A stretch of DNA of 41,705 nt from Azospirillum oleiclasticum. GTDB lineage: Bacteria > Pseudomonadota > Alphaproteobacteria > Azospirillales > Azospirillaceae. Below the pieces are notes generated by a model. That model had not been told where the DNA came from. It ran no database searches and saw only the letters and a program-made list of their open reading frames with translations. Positions 33,995 through 41,538 of this stretch are shown here, one piece after another. Numbering within the stretch: position 1 is the stretch's first letter; the number at the start of each line of letters is the position of its first letter. The translations under genes and the position numbers were made by a program. The stretch is taken from the NCBI RefSeq assembly GCF_013423485.1, contig NZ_JABFFR010000008.1:1-41705 (forward strand), written 5' to 3'.

Positions 33995-34057
33995 TCAGTC
34001 CGTGATGGTCTGCCAGAAGAAGAAGATGACGGCGGCGGCGAGCAGGGCGATGTCCAT
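33995..34057 (-). CDS. Candidate 20-residue single-helix membrane peptide
   Basis: MDIALLAAAVIFFFWQTITD is a complete ORF with ATG at 34057 and stop at 33995-33997. GGAG (34067-34070) lies nine bases upstream. It is one hydrophobic helix with a short polar tail, like the tiny accessory subunits of membrane complexes. It lies 70 bases downstream of nagA on the same strand. It is too short for statistics, but the start signal and composition are right. Confidence 0.4.
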   Translation of the reverse strand: MDIALLAAAVIFFFWQTITD

Positions 34058-34127
34058 GGATCGGATCTCCGAAAGCGTGCGATGCGCCTCTATACGACAC
34101 TCCGGCCGGGGTGGGGAGCGGTTCCGT

Positions 34128-35273
34128 TCAGGCTGAGGCGTATTTCCCGCCGATCCAGCTGCCGCGCACGGTCAGCTCCGCGTCGAGATGGACGAGGTCG
34201 GCGGCCATCCCCGGTGCGATCCGCCCGCGTGTTCCGTCCATCCCCATGAAGGCCGCCGGATGGGCCGACGCCATCCGCAACGCCTCCTCCAGCGGGATGC
34301 CGACACGCCGGACGGCGTTGCGCACCGCGGTCGCCATGTCGAGCGCCGAGCCGGCCAGCCGTCCGTCGGCGGTGACACAGCGGCCGTCGGCGACTCCGAT
34401 CGTCTCGCCATAAAGCGCGAAGCCCGCCGCCGGGGCCGGCGCCCCGACCGGCGGCATGGCGTCGGTCACCAGGAACAGTCGGCCGGGTGGTTTCGCCTTC
34501 CAGGCTATGCGGACGGCGGCGTCGTGCACATGGTGGCCGTCTACGATGATGCCGCACCAGCAGCCGTCCTCCGCCAGCGCGGCACCCACCAGCCCCGGCT
34601 CGCGGGAGCCGAGCGGGCTCATGGCGTTGTACAGGTGGGTCACGCCGGTGATGCCTGCGGCGAAGCCGGCCGTCGCCTCCTCCCAACCGGCGGCGCTGTG
34701 CCCCGCCGCCACCCGCAGCCCCGCCGCCGCCAGCCGCCGCACCGCCGCTGCCGGCACCCGCTCCGGCGCCAGCGTCACCAGCGCATGGGGGATGCCGGTT
34801 CCGGTCAGGAGATCCAGCGCGGCGGCGTCCAGGGGGGCGATGTGGCGGGCGTCGTGCACGCCGCGGCGTTCCGGGTTGATGTGCGGGCCTTCGAAATGGA
34901 TGCCGAGCAGGCCGGGCACGCCCGCCGCCATCGCGTCGCGGACCGCGGCCGCTGCCTTTCGCCGCACCCCGACGTCGTCGGTGATGACGGTGGCGAGCCA
35001 GCCGGTGGTGCCGAACGTCCGGTGCGCCGCCCCGATTCGCACGAGCGATTCGACCGTTGGCGACGCGTTGAACAGGATTCCACCGCCGCCATTCACCTGC
35101 AGGTCGAGGAACCCTGGCGCCACCAGTCCGCCGCCGAGATCCTGCGATTCGATACGCGGATCGAGCGTGCCGCGCGGGCACACGGTCGCGATGCGACCGT
35201 CATCGATCACCACGGCGCCGTCGGACAGCACCGAGTCGCCGGTGAAGATGTCAGCGTTCACAAGGGCTTGCAC
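34128..35273 (-). CDS. nagA: N-acetylglucosamine-6-phosphate deacetylase
   Basis: This 381-residue amidohydrolase has VAPGFLDLQVNGGGG (about 51-65), the metal ligand E128 in HFEGPHINP, the GHS histidine of VAAGHSAA, THLYNAMSP, and the catalytic aspartate in TDAMPPVG. It removes acetate from GlcNAc-6-phosphate to give glucosamine-6-phosphate in amino-sugar and cell-wall recycling. GTG 35273 was chosen because it gives the family's normal N-terminus (ALVNADIFTG) and has GGAGCGAGG upstream. The longer in-frame reading to 35492 would run through the candidate small RNA. nagB is not in the window. Confidence 0.92.
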   Translation of the reverse strand: MQALVNADIFTGDSVLSDGAVVIDDGRIATVCPRGTLDPRIESQDLGGGLVAPGFLDLQVNGGGGILFNASPTVESLVRIGAAHRTFGTTGWLATVITDDVGVRRKAAAAVRDAMAAGVPGLLGIHFEGPHINPERRGVHDARHIAPLDAAALDLLTGTGIPHALVTLAPERVPAAAVRRLAAAGLRVAAGHSAAGWEEATAGFAAGITGVTHLYNAMSPLGSREPGLVGAALAEDGCWCGIIVDGHHVHDAAVRIAWKAKPPGRLFLVTDAMPPVGAPAPAAGFALYGETIGVADGRCVTADGRLAGSALDMATAVRNAVRRVGIPLEEALRMASAHPAAFMGMDGTRGRIAPGMAADLVHLDAELTVRGSWIGGKYASA

Positions 35274-35440
35274 TCTGGCGGCCTCGCTCCGGTTTGCGCC
35301 GGGCGCAGCATGCGGGCAGCGGCTGCCGGTGGGCAAGCCCTCTTCCTGCGGTCTTGGCACCGTCGTGCCGGGGCAACGCACGAAAGGACCGGACGGGGTA
35401 TGCCCTCGGTAAGGGGTTGCCCGCCTTCCGGCTTTCTGGC

Positions 35441-35523
35441 AGAAAAAAGGCCGCTGAGAGCAGCGGCCTGAGTTTAGGGAGGAAACGCCCAAGAAGGGCG
35501 AAGCAGCAATCGCTTGCTGCGTT
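35441..35523 (-). ncRNA. Candidate trans-acting small RNA with anti-Shine-Dalgarno stretch
   Basis: A predicted ~83-nt minus-strand transcript has three parts. First is hairpin GCAGCAA-GCGA-TTGCTGC (35520-35503), with a GNRA tetraloop. Second is hairpin CGCCC-TTCTT-GGGCG (35500-35486). Third is single-stranded TTTCCTCCCTAAACT (35485-35471), running into a perfect terminator hairpin with a T-run. CCUCCCU can pair with ribosome-binding sites, as in the CU-rich alphaproteobacterial small RNAs. A promoter fits directly upstream. It lies between nagA and otsB; no ORF explains it. The structure is seen; the function is inferred. Confidence 0.6.
35442..35469 (-). terminator. Intrinsic terminator of the candidate small RNA
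   Basis: AGGCCGCTG and CAGCGGCCT form a perfect 9-bp stem with a 4-nt loop (CTCT on the minus strand), followed by six T residues (plus 35443-35448). It is the cleanest rho-independent terminator in the window, with no minus-strand protein gene immediately upstream. Confidence 0.75.
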
Positions 35524-35527
35524 GCAC

Positions 35528-35556
35528 AATGTAAGTCGATACGCGCGGTCTTGCAA
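35528..35556 (-). promoter_or_regulatory. Promoter of the candidate small RNA
   Basis: On the minus strand TTGCAA (35556-35551), a 17-base spacer and TACATT (35533-35528) are a good sigma-70-type promoter. It would start RNA near 35521-35524, immediately before the first hairpin. Confidence 0.55.
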
Positions 35557-35566
35557 CCGCGCCGGC

Positions 35567-35595
35567 TCGGCCCCCGGCGGGGGCCGAAGCTTTTT
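35567..35595 (+). terminator. Plus-strand intrinsic terminator or leader attenuator upstream of otsB
   Basis: TCGGCCCCC and GGGGGCCGA pair perfectly around GGC, followed by AGC and five T residues (35591-35595). No plus-strand gene ends here, so it may terminate an unannotated short transcript or attenuate a long otsB leader. The remaining 35596-35712 DNA before otsB shows no gene. Confidence 0.5.
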
Positions 35596-35712
35596 GGGGG
35601 GTGCTGTTGCTGCTGCGCAACAGGAACCGGATCCGCCGGATCGAGCAGCTTGCTCGCTGGTTTCCTCAGGAGAGCGCCGGCGCCGGCCCGTCACCGTGCA
35701 GGGAACCCCACC

Positions 35713-36537
35713 ATGGCTGATGCTTCCACAACGCCCGTGCCCTCGGCCCTTGACAGGTTCGATGCCTTCATGGCGTCGTTGGCCGGCCGGAAGCCGGCGG
35801 TGTTCCTCGACTACGACGGCACCCTGACGCCGATCATGCCACGGCCGGATCTGGCGGTGCTGGACGTTGCGGTGCGGTCCGGCATCGAGCGTCTGGCGGG
35901 GCTCTGCCCGGTGGCGGTGGTCAGCGGCCGCGACCTGGAGGATGTGGCGCGGCTGGTGGCTCTTCCCGGCCTGGTCTACGCCGGCAGCCATGGCTTCGAC
36001 ATCCGCGGCCCCGACCTGCGCGTGCAGATCGGTGCGGAGCATGGTCCCGCGCTCGACCGGGCGGAAGCGGCACTGCGCCAGGACCTCGCCGGCATCGATG
36101 GGGCGTTGGTGGAGCGCAAGCGCTTCGCCATCGCCATCCACACCCGGCTGGTGGCCCCGCAGAGCAAGCCCGCCGTGGCCGACGCCGTGCACCGTCGGGC
36201 CGCGGCGGAGGAAGGGCTTCGCGTCACCGGCGGCAAGGAAATCCACGAGCTGCGGCCGAACGTCCCGTGGGACAAGGGGCGCGCCGTGCTGTCTCTGCTG
36301 GACAGGCTGGGCCTTGCGGGCGGCGCTGTCCGTCCTGTCTACATCGGCGACGACGAGACGGACGAGGACGCCTTCCGCGCACTGGCCGGGCGCGGCACCG
36401 GCATCCGCGTGATGGACGGCCCGGCACCCACCGCCGCCGAATGGCGTCTGCGCGATCCGGGGGAGGTGGCGGTGTTCCTCGCCCGCCTCGCCGATGCGCT
36501 CGACCTCGGCCGGCCGGTGGCAACGCCGGCGCTTTGA
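35713..36537 (+). CDS. otsB: Trehalose-6-phosphate phosphatase
   Basis: This 274-residue HAD-superfamily protein has the nucleophile motif FLDYDGTLTP (D33, D35), VVSGRDLEDV, and the late acidic motif YIGDDETDEDAF. It dephosphorylates trehalose-6-phosphate to trehalose, an osmoprotectant. ATG 35713 follows CAGGGA; upstream in-frame reading crosses the terminator hairpin. The partner synthase gene otsA is not in the window, though the two are often adjacent. Confidence 0.92.
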   Translation: MADASTTPVPSALDRFDAFMASLAGRKPAVFLDYDGTLTPIMPRPDLAVLDVAVRSGIERLAGLCPVAVVSGRDLEDVARLVALPGLVYAGSHGFDIRGPDLRVQIGAEHGPALDRAEAALRQDLAGIDGALVERKRFAIAIHTRLVAPQSKPAVADAVHRRAAAEEGLRVTGGKEIHELRPNVPWDKGRAVLSLLDRLGLAGGAVRPVYIGDDETDEDAFRALAGRGTGIRVMDGPAPTAAEWRLRDPGEVAVFLARLADALDLGRPVATPAL

Positions 36538-36576
36538 TCCGGCAACATACGGCGAAAGTCGGTGCGATCCGCGGCG

Positions 36577-36592
36577 TGAATACTCGCGTATG
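36577..36592. promoter_or_regulatory. Second copy of the TGAATACT-GTATG palindrome
   Basis: TGAATACTCGCGTATG contains ATAC-TCGC-GTAT and differs at only two of sixteen positions from 4810-4825. It lies about 40 bases upstream of the small gene starting at 36630, in a 92-base intergenic gap. A shared regulator site is possible. Confidence 0.35.
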
Positions 36593-36629
36593 AATCCGTA
36601 CACTCGCACATCGGCAAGAGGGTTCGGAC

Positions 36630-36851
36630 GTGCCGCTGGACATCACATGCACCGTGATCCCCGACGATCCCCAGGATGGCTCCGACCGGGTCGCCGACAT
36701 TCTGGACGCGCTTCGGCAGTTCGAGGCGCGGCTCGACGCCATCGGCGTTCCCTTTTCGGTGCAGGTCCGCGACATCAAGCTCGGGACGACCGTGCACCGG
36801 ACGCTCAGCGCCGGACGCCGGCTTCGCCTGCTGCGCTGCGCGGCGGAATGA
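36630..36851 (+). CDS. Small hypothetical protein
   Basis: This 73-residue protein begins at GTG 36630, with AGAGGG eight to twelve bases upstream. It has an acidic N-terminal half with an amphipathic helix (RVADILDALRQFEARLDAIG) and a basic C-terminus (AGRRLRLLRC). I recognise no family. The palindromic motif at 36577 sits in its promoter region. Confidence 0.45.
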   Translation: MPLDITCTVIPDDPQDGSDRVADILDALRQFEARLDAIGVPFSVQVRDIKLGTTVHRTLSAGRRLRLLRCAAE

Positions 36852-36912
36852 CCGCACAGCCGGATTGCGCTAGACTGACGTCCGGTTGATCCGGGCTTGC
36901 GGGGGCGGTGGC

Positions 36913-37935
36913 ATGGCGGTTGCGGTCCTGGTCCGGTGCGCGGCCATCGCGGCGGCGCTTGTGCTCCCGGCGCAGCCGGCGGCGGCCAACGACAGCACCG
37001 GTTTCCAGGGCACCACGGGCATCGAGCTCACGACCACCGACGCCATCCGCATGGTGTCGGAGGATTTGCGGATCGGGCTCGACGAGGTTCGCGTCTCCTA
37101 TGTCTTCCGCAACGAGAGCGACCGGCCGATCGACACACTGGTGGTCTTTCCGCTGCCGGACCTGGACCTGTCCCTGGGCAGCACGGCGCCCAACTGGGCC
37201 TTCCCCGTCCGCGCGCACGACTTCCTGGAATTCCGGTTGTGGATCGACGACCGGCCCGTTCCGGCCGCGCTGGAACGCCGCGCCTTCCTGGCCGGGAGGG
37301 ACGTCACCGCCGAACTTGCGGAGTCCGGTGCGCTCGACCGGCTGGTTCCCTGGTCGCGTGCCGGTTATGACGAGGACGCGAAGGCGATCCCGCCGGCCAC
37401 GCTGGACCGGCTGCGCGCGCGTGGCCTGATCGCCGAGGGCGAGGACACGAACAACCCGCAATGGGTGCTGCGCAACCGCTACCACTGGCGCCAGACCTTC
37501 CCGCCCGGCGTCGAGGTCCGTGTCCGCCACGCCTATCGCCCGTTCGTTGGCAGAGCCCTGCTCGGCAAGCCCTCGACCCTCCACGCGCGAAAGCTGGTCG
37601 GCCGCCTCGTCAGCGAGCAGGCCGCCACCGACGACCGCTACTGCTTCGACGCCTCGACCCGCAGTGCGCTCACCGCCGTGGAGCTCCGGCATCCCGGCGA
37701 AGCCATGCCATTCAGCGCCGCCGAGATCGAGTACATCCTGACCACCGCCCGCAACTGGCGCGGTCCCATCGGCCGCTTCCACCTCACCCTCGACAAGGGC
37801 GATCCGGAAAACATCCTGTCGCTCTGCTGGAACGGGCTGACAAGGACCGGGCCGACCACCTTCGAGGCGACGACCACCGATTTCGTGCCGGACCGCGACA
37901 TCCGTATGCTGGTGTTCGTCCGCTCGAAACCGTAG
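36913..37935 (+). CDS. DUF4424-type secreted protein
   Basis: This 340-residue protein has a Sec signal peptide (LVRCAAIAAALVLPAQPAAA, cleaved before NDSTGF). A beta-rich domain follows, starting GIELTTTDAIRMVSEDLRIG with DEVRVSYVFRNESDRPIDTLVVFPLP, the typical opening of the DUF4424 family. These are periplasmic proteins of unknown function. ATG 36913 gives a proper signal peptide; a TTG 27 bases upstream would not. Confidence 0.75.
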   Translation: MAVAVLVRCAAIAAALVLPAQPAAANDSTGFQGTTGIELTTTDAIRMVSEDLRIGLDEVRVSYVFRNESDRPIDTLVVFPLPDLDLSLGSTAPNWAFPVRAHDFLEFRLWIDDRPVPAALERRAFLAGRDVTAELAESGALDRLVPWSRAGYDEDAKAIPPATLDRLRARGLIAEGEDTNNPQWVLRNRYHWRQTFPPGVEVRVRHAYRPFVGRALLGKPSTLHARKLVGRLVSEQAATDDRYCFDASTRSALTAVELRHPGEAMPFSAAEIEYILTTARNWRGPIGRFHLTLDKGDPENILSLCWNGLTRTGPTTFEATTTDFVPDRDIRMLVFVRSKP

Positions 37936-38127
37936 CCCCGATGAACCGCCAGCGCATCACCTGCTGGGCGGCACCGCAAGCGCAGCAGCCGAAGCACGAT
38001 GCATGTTCCGCGCACGAAGCCGCCACGTCGCCATCAGCGCGCGAAGCGGTGGATTTTCATGGTAGCCAGGATCGTCATGATGTTGGTCACCGGCACATCG
38101 ATCAATGCCGTACCAGCGACCATGCCT

Positions 38128-38171
38128 TGGAGCGGGTGAAGGGAATCGAATCCTCGTCGTAAGCTTGGGAA
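38128..38171 (-). other. 3' fragment of a tRNA-Gly(CCC) gene, probable attachment site
   Basis: On the minus strand the sequence runs from the anticodon loop (TTCCCAA) through the variable and T arms (ACGACGAGGATTCGATTCCC) to the acceptor end CACCCGCTCCA. It corresponds to the last ~44 bases of a tRNA-Gly with anticodon CCC. The 5' half is absent: the bases before the loop cannot form the anticodon stem. The T-stem carries A where G53 should be, so it is a scar, not a gene. Displaced tRNA 3' ends are left when elements integrate into tRNA genes. The chromosomal side is to the left and the element extends right. The preceding 37936-38127 shows no gene I can support. Confidence 0.7.
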
Positions 38172-38258
38172 ATTCTCAAATGAGTGTCGTAACGTATTGA
38201 TATAATAAGCATCGCAGCCGTGAAGCGCAAACATGTAAGTAGTATTGTAAGCATGATG

Positions 38259-38276
38259 GCATCGCCTATGCGATGC
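38259..38276. other. Short perfect hairpin in the island's left intergenic DNA
   Basis: GCATCGC-CTAT-GCGATGC is a 7-bp perfect inverted repeat in the 277-base stretch between the tRNA scar and the large gene. That stretch is otherwise empty of genes and contains a TATAAT at 38201. It may be a regulatory or recombination site; nothing further can be said. Confidence 0.25.
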
Positions 38277-38380
38277 GTCCCAAGCCACGTCCAGACTCAG
38301 CAAAAAAGCTACCGGTGCGAGCGCCACATTCCTGCGCACATCGATGTCCTCACTGTAGGAAGAACCCTGTTACCTGAAGC

Positions 38381-38408
38381 TTGCAAATACCGCGCGCGCG
38401 GCTATCAT
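38381..38408 (+). promoter_or_regulatory. Promoter of the HD-GHKL gene
   Basis: TTGCAA (38381-38386), a 16-base spacer with an alternating CG run, and TATCAT (38403-38408) precede the GTG start at 38449. A good ribosome-binding site, AAAAGGGAGA, lies between. Confidence 0.5.
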
Positions 38409-38448
38409 AGGAGTGTTGTGCATTGCATTATGTAAAAGGGAGAACCTC

Positions 38449-41400
38449 GTGGAAACTACTTTCAATAGCCTTGCCGAGAAACGTGCGCATGCAGCAACTC
38501 ACTTCGAACCATTCGGAATCAATCTCAGCGAAGTTAGGCGTTCAGTTGCCCACATACTCGGAGAGATCGGTAAAAACGGAATATTTGAACAATATACTAA
38601 GCACGACATTTCCCATATCGATGAAATGTTGTCACTCAGCGAATGGGTCGTCGATGAAAACACTAAGGCATGTATGAGCGACGCTGACTGGCTTCTTATT
38701 ACTCTATCGATATATTTTCATGATATGGGAATGCTTGTAACAAAAGAAGAGTATGAAAACAGGGGAAAATCATCATTTTTGTCATTCTGTGATAATCATC
38801 TTTTTTCCGGAGCAAATGGAAAAGATTACAAAGAGAAGGTTGACAAATTGAGCCGGGATGAGGCTGATAGGTTTCTGTACCAGGAATTTGTCAGACACCA
38901 TCATGCGACCAGGATACGCTGGTGGATTGAAGGAAAAGATAATGCAGAACTTGGATACTCAGGGTCCGTAGTTAAAGAGATTCAGAGACTTATTTCTCCT
39001 CTTGATTTTGCCGTAAAAAAAGATCTTGCCCTAATCGCGGAAAGTCACCACCTTAATGACCTAGACAACTTTAGGAAATATAAGCCAGTTCAGGCATATG
39101 GAGCAACGGATTCAGAAACGGCTAACGTGCATTATGCATCGCTTATTCTTCGGAGTGTCGATCTTCTCCACATGAGGCGAGACCGCACGCCTTCTATCCT
39201 GTTCCGGCTAATTAGCCCTACAGACCCGATTAGCCAGCGAGAATGGGCAAAGCAGAATGCCGTAAAGAGAGTCATGCCACGAGTTGGACGCAATAAGGAC
39301 GGTCTGCCAGATCATTCTGCGCCTAAAGACACGATCGAGATTCATGCTCACTTCACCGAAGATGTTGGGTTTTTTGGACTGACATCGTTTCTTCAGTATG
39401 TCCGCACCGAGCTTCGGCAATGCGCGGAATGGAACGAAAAGTGTCGACGCGCGCATTCGCCGCATCACCGCTTCGTCTGGACTGATGTGAGTGAAGACGA
39501 AGTCGAGGCAGAAGGCTTTCTCAGGAAAACGTTTAATTTTGATATCGATACCAAGAAAATACTTGATCTTCTCATTGGCCATACACTGTATAACGATACG
39601 AGCGTTGTGCTTCGGGAGCTTGTGCAAAACTCTCTGGACGCAGTTCGCCTCCAAAGCATCATAGACGGACATAGCTTCGAAGGACTAATAAAGATAGAAT
39701 GGAGCTCAAAAGATAGAACTCTATCGGTGACAGATAATGGAACGGGAATGACTCAGGACATTATTGAGCGCCATCTACTAAAGGCTGGATCTTCACGCTA
39801 CCAATCACTAGATTTCAAAGAAAACTTTCCGGAATTTTCGCCTATCAGCAGGTTCGGGATCGGTGTCCTTTCTGCTTTTATGGTTTCCGACAACGTCGAA
39901 ATAACCACGTGTGCTATCGATGATGAACATGCGCGGAGAATTGCTCTTCGCTCTGTTCATGGTCGGTACCTCATCCGGCTCATTGACAAAGGTAATCGGA
40001 GCGAACTAGCAGAACTGGCTCCACATGGAACTAGATTCCGTTTGAAAGTTCGGGCATCTGCAGAGATTGGGAATTTCGCTGCACTAGCTCGGAGATGGAT
40101 CATCATACCTGGCTGTAAAATTTTGTTGTCTATTGATGGCAGCGACCCAGAAGTTGTTGGATATGATTCACCAAAATCGGCACTTACTAAATTTTTTCAG
40201 AAGCGAGGGTTGGATGTTGATGGTCAGGAAAGGGAAGGTTGTATTAGGATCGTGCAGAAAGAAAAGAATGGAATTACACTTGCGTTTGGAGTGAGATGGT
40301 CTGAATATTTTAAGGACTGGACGTTGGTGTCAGCAGCCGATGGTCTCGACAATGAGATTGGTATACCATCAACATGCATCGAGGGCATTGCTGTCGAGTT
40401 CACAACTCCTGGATTGAGAGGAAGAGGCGTTCCTGCTATTGCAAACGCAACGGGGAAAAACGCGCCTAAAACGAATGTTGCTCGATCAAATCTTGAGGCT
40501 ACACAAGAGCGCGAGGATCTTCTTCGCACGTTGTACGATCTATATGTTGATCATGTCTCGAACGAGCTGGTGCGGATGCAGTCTCATTACTCAAAAACGT
40601 GGGCTATTAGTAACGCGCCGATGCTAATATATGCCGTCCTTTCAGGAGACGAGCGTGGTGGCGCAATTCGTCCGGATTGCCTGAAAGAGAGTATCCGAAA
40701 GCTTCCGCTTTTTATAACAGAGCGATCCGGCCGACGCTCTTCAATTTCATTTCAAGAGCTTAGAATGGTGGGAAAATTTTATACTGTGGATTCTGCTCTT
40801 ATACGCTCAGGCGAGCAAATGATAAAGGAAACGGCAGGAAATGCGACTATAAGCGCAATAATTGAGTCACTCGGAGATCGCTCTTTGGCTATGCCAGAAG
40901 GAACACTTCTCTGCAATTTTGGTACGAGCATCGTTTCACGGAATGTTGAAGAGGAGTGTGAGCCTGTTCTAATTCGTGTGATAGAAAATCAGAGAAGGGT
41001 TGACATAGAGTGGCAAAGTGCAACAGGAAGGTGGATGCGAGTACAAAAAATACTAGAAGAGTGCAAGCAGTTCAGAAACCCACTTGTAACTCACTCAATG
41101 CGAGTCCTGTCCAATCTAATGCCCGACAGGACGAACCGTGCCAATCAACTTAACGGCCTATGGATACCTAAGTGCGACGTGACCTTTGAGTGTAGTAACG
41201 ACGTTTCGGCAGTTAGAGCTTATGGAAGAACCTATATAAGGAATGACCTCGCTGTTGCTAAGTTTCTGCGCGAAATTTTGTCTTCCTCGTCCCTTGAGGA
41301 TAATGTTGTCAGGTTCCTAATTTACTCTCATATTGCTGTTCAGTTTATCGAAAGAGGCGGAGCGCGCGGTGATCTCAGCGGTTACCTTCACAATTTTATG

Positions 41401-41538
41401 AAAAGAGTTTCGTTGGAGATAGGAGATGGAATAATGACTCGAAATGATGAGTTTATAGACAGCATTACGTCTGAGCCCCTCAAAATTTTCGATGTATCAA
41501 CATGGGATCGGCGCTCACATACGTCTCTTGATAATTAG
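38449..41538 (+). CDS. HD-domain plus Hsp90/GHKL-type ATPase fusion protein
   Basis: This 1029-residue protein has an N-terminal HD-type domain (~45-240): H52-D53-I-S-H56, then H91-D92 (IYFHDMG), H150-H152, H200-H201 and D238 as metal ligands. A GHKL ATPase domain (~370-500) follows, with the N-box LRELVQNSLDAV (E390, N394, D397), G1 loop VTDNGTGM (D429) and G2 loop FGIGVLSAF, an arrangement like HtpG/Hsp90. The C-terminal ~500 residues are unrecognised. ATP binding should drive a conformational clamp; the HD part may hydrolyse or sense a nucleotide or phosphoester. GTG 38449 was preferred because AAAAGGGAGA sits just upstream. Lower G+C than the rest of the window. Alone in an island, it is a candidate anti-phage or stress effector; that is inference. 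Confidence 0.82.
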   Translation: METTFNSLAEKRAHAATHFEPFGINLSEVRRSVAHILGEIGKNGIFEQYTKHDISHIDEMLSLSEWVVDENTKACMSDADWLLITLSIYFHDMGMLVTKEEYENRGKSSFLSFCDNHLFSGANGKDYKEKVDKLSRDEADRFLYQEFVRHHHATRIRWWIEGKDNAELGYSGSVVKEIQRLISPLDFAVKKDLALIAESHHLNDLDNFRKYKPVQAYGATDSETANVHYASLILRSVDLLHMRRDRTPSILFRLISPTDPISQREWAKQNAVKRVMPRVGRNKDGLPDHSAPKDTIEIHAHFTEDVGFFGLTSFLQYVRTELRQCAEWNEKCRRAHSPHHRFVWTDVSEDEVEAEGFLRKTFNFDIDTKKILDLLIGHTLYNDTSVVLRELVQNSLDAVRLQSIIDGHSFEGLIKIEWSSKDRTLSVTDNGTGMTQDIIERHLLKAGSSRYQSLDFKENFPEFSPISRFGIGVLSAFMVSDNVEITTCAIDDEHARRIALRSVHGRYLIRLIDKGNRSELAELAPHGTRFRLKVRASAEIGNFAALARRWIIIPGCKILLSIDGSDPEVVGYDSPKSALTKFFQKRGLDVDGQEREGCIRIVQKEKNGITLAFGVRWSEYFKDWTLVSAADGLDNEIGIPSTCIEGIAVEFTTPGLRGRGVPAIANATGKNAPKTNVARSNLEATQEREDLLRTLYDLYVDHVSNELVRMQSHYSKTWAISNAPMLIYAVLSGDERGGAIRPDCLKESIRKLPLFITERSGRRSSISFQELRMVGKFYTVDSALIRSGEQMIKETAGNATISAIIESLGDRSLAMPEGTLLCNFGTSIVSRNVEEECEPVLIRVIENQRRVDIEWQSATGRWMRVQKILEECKQFRNPLVTHSMRVLSNLMPDRTNRANQLNGLWIPKCDVTFECSNDVSAVRAYGRTYIRNDLAVAKFLREILSSSSLEDNVVRFLIYSHIAVQFIERGGARGDLSGYLHNFMKRVSLEIGDGIMTRNDEFIDSITSEPLKIFDVSTWDRRSHTSLDN

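Noticed and set aside
38034..38123. Short minus-strand ORF (29 codons, ending KIHRFAR) just beyond the tRNA scar
   Set aside because: No ribosome-binding site or family match; the longer version of the frame runs through the tRNA fragment. Probably chance.
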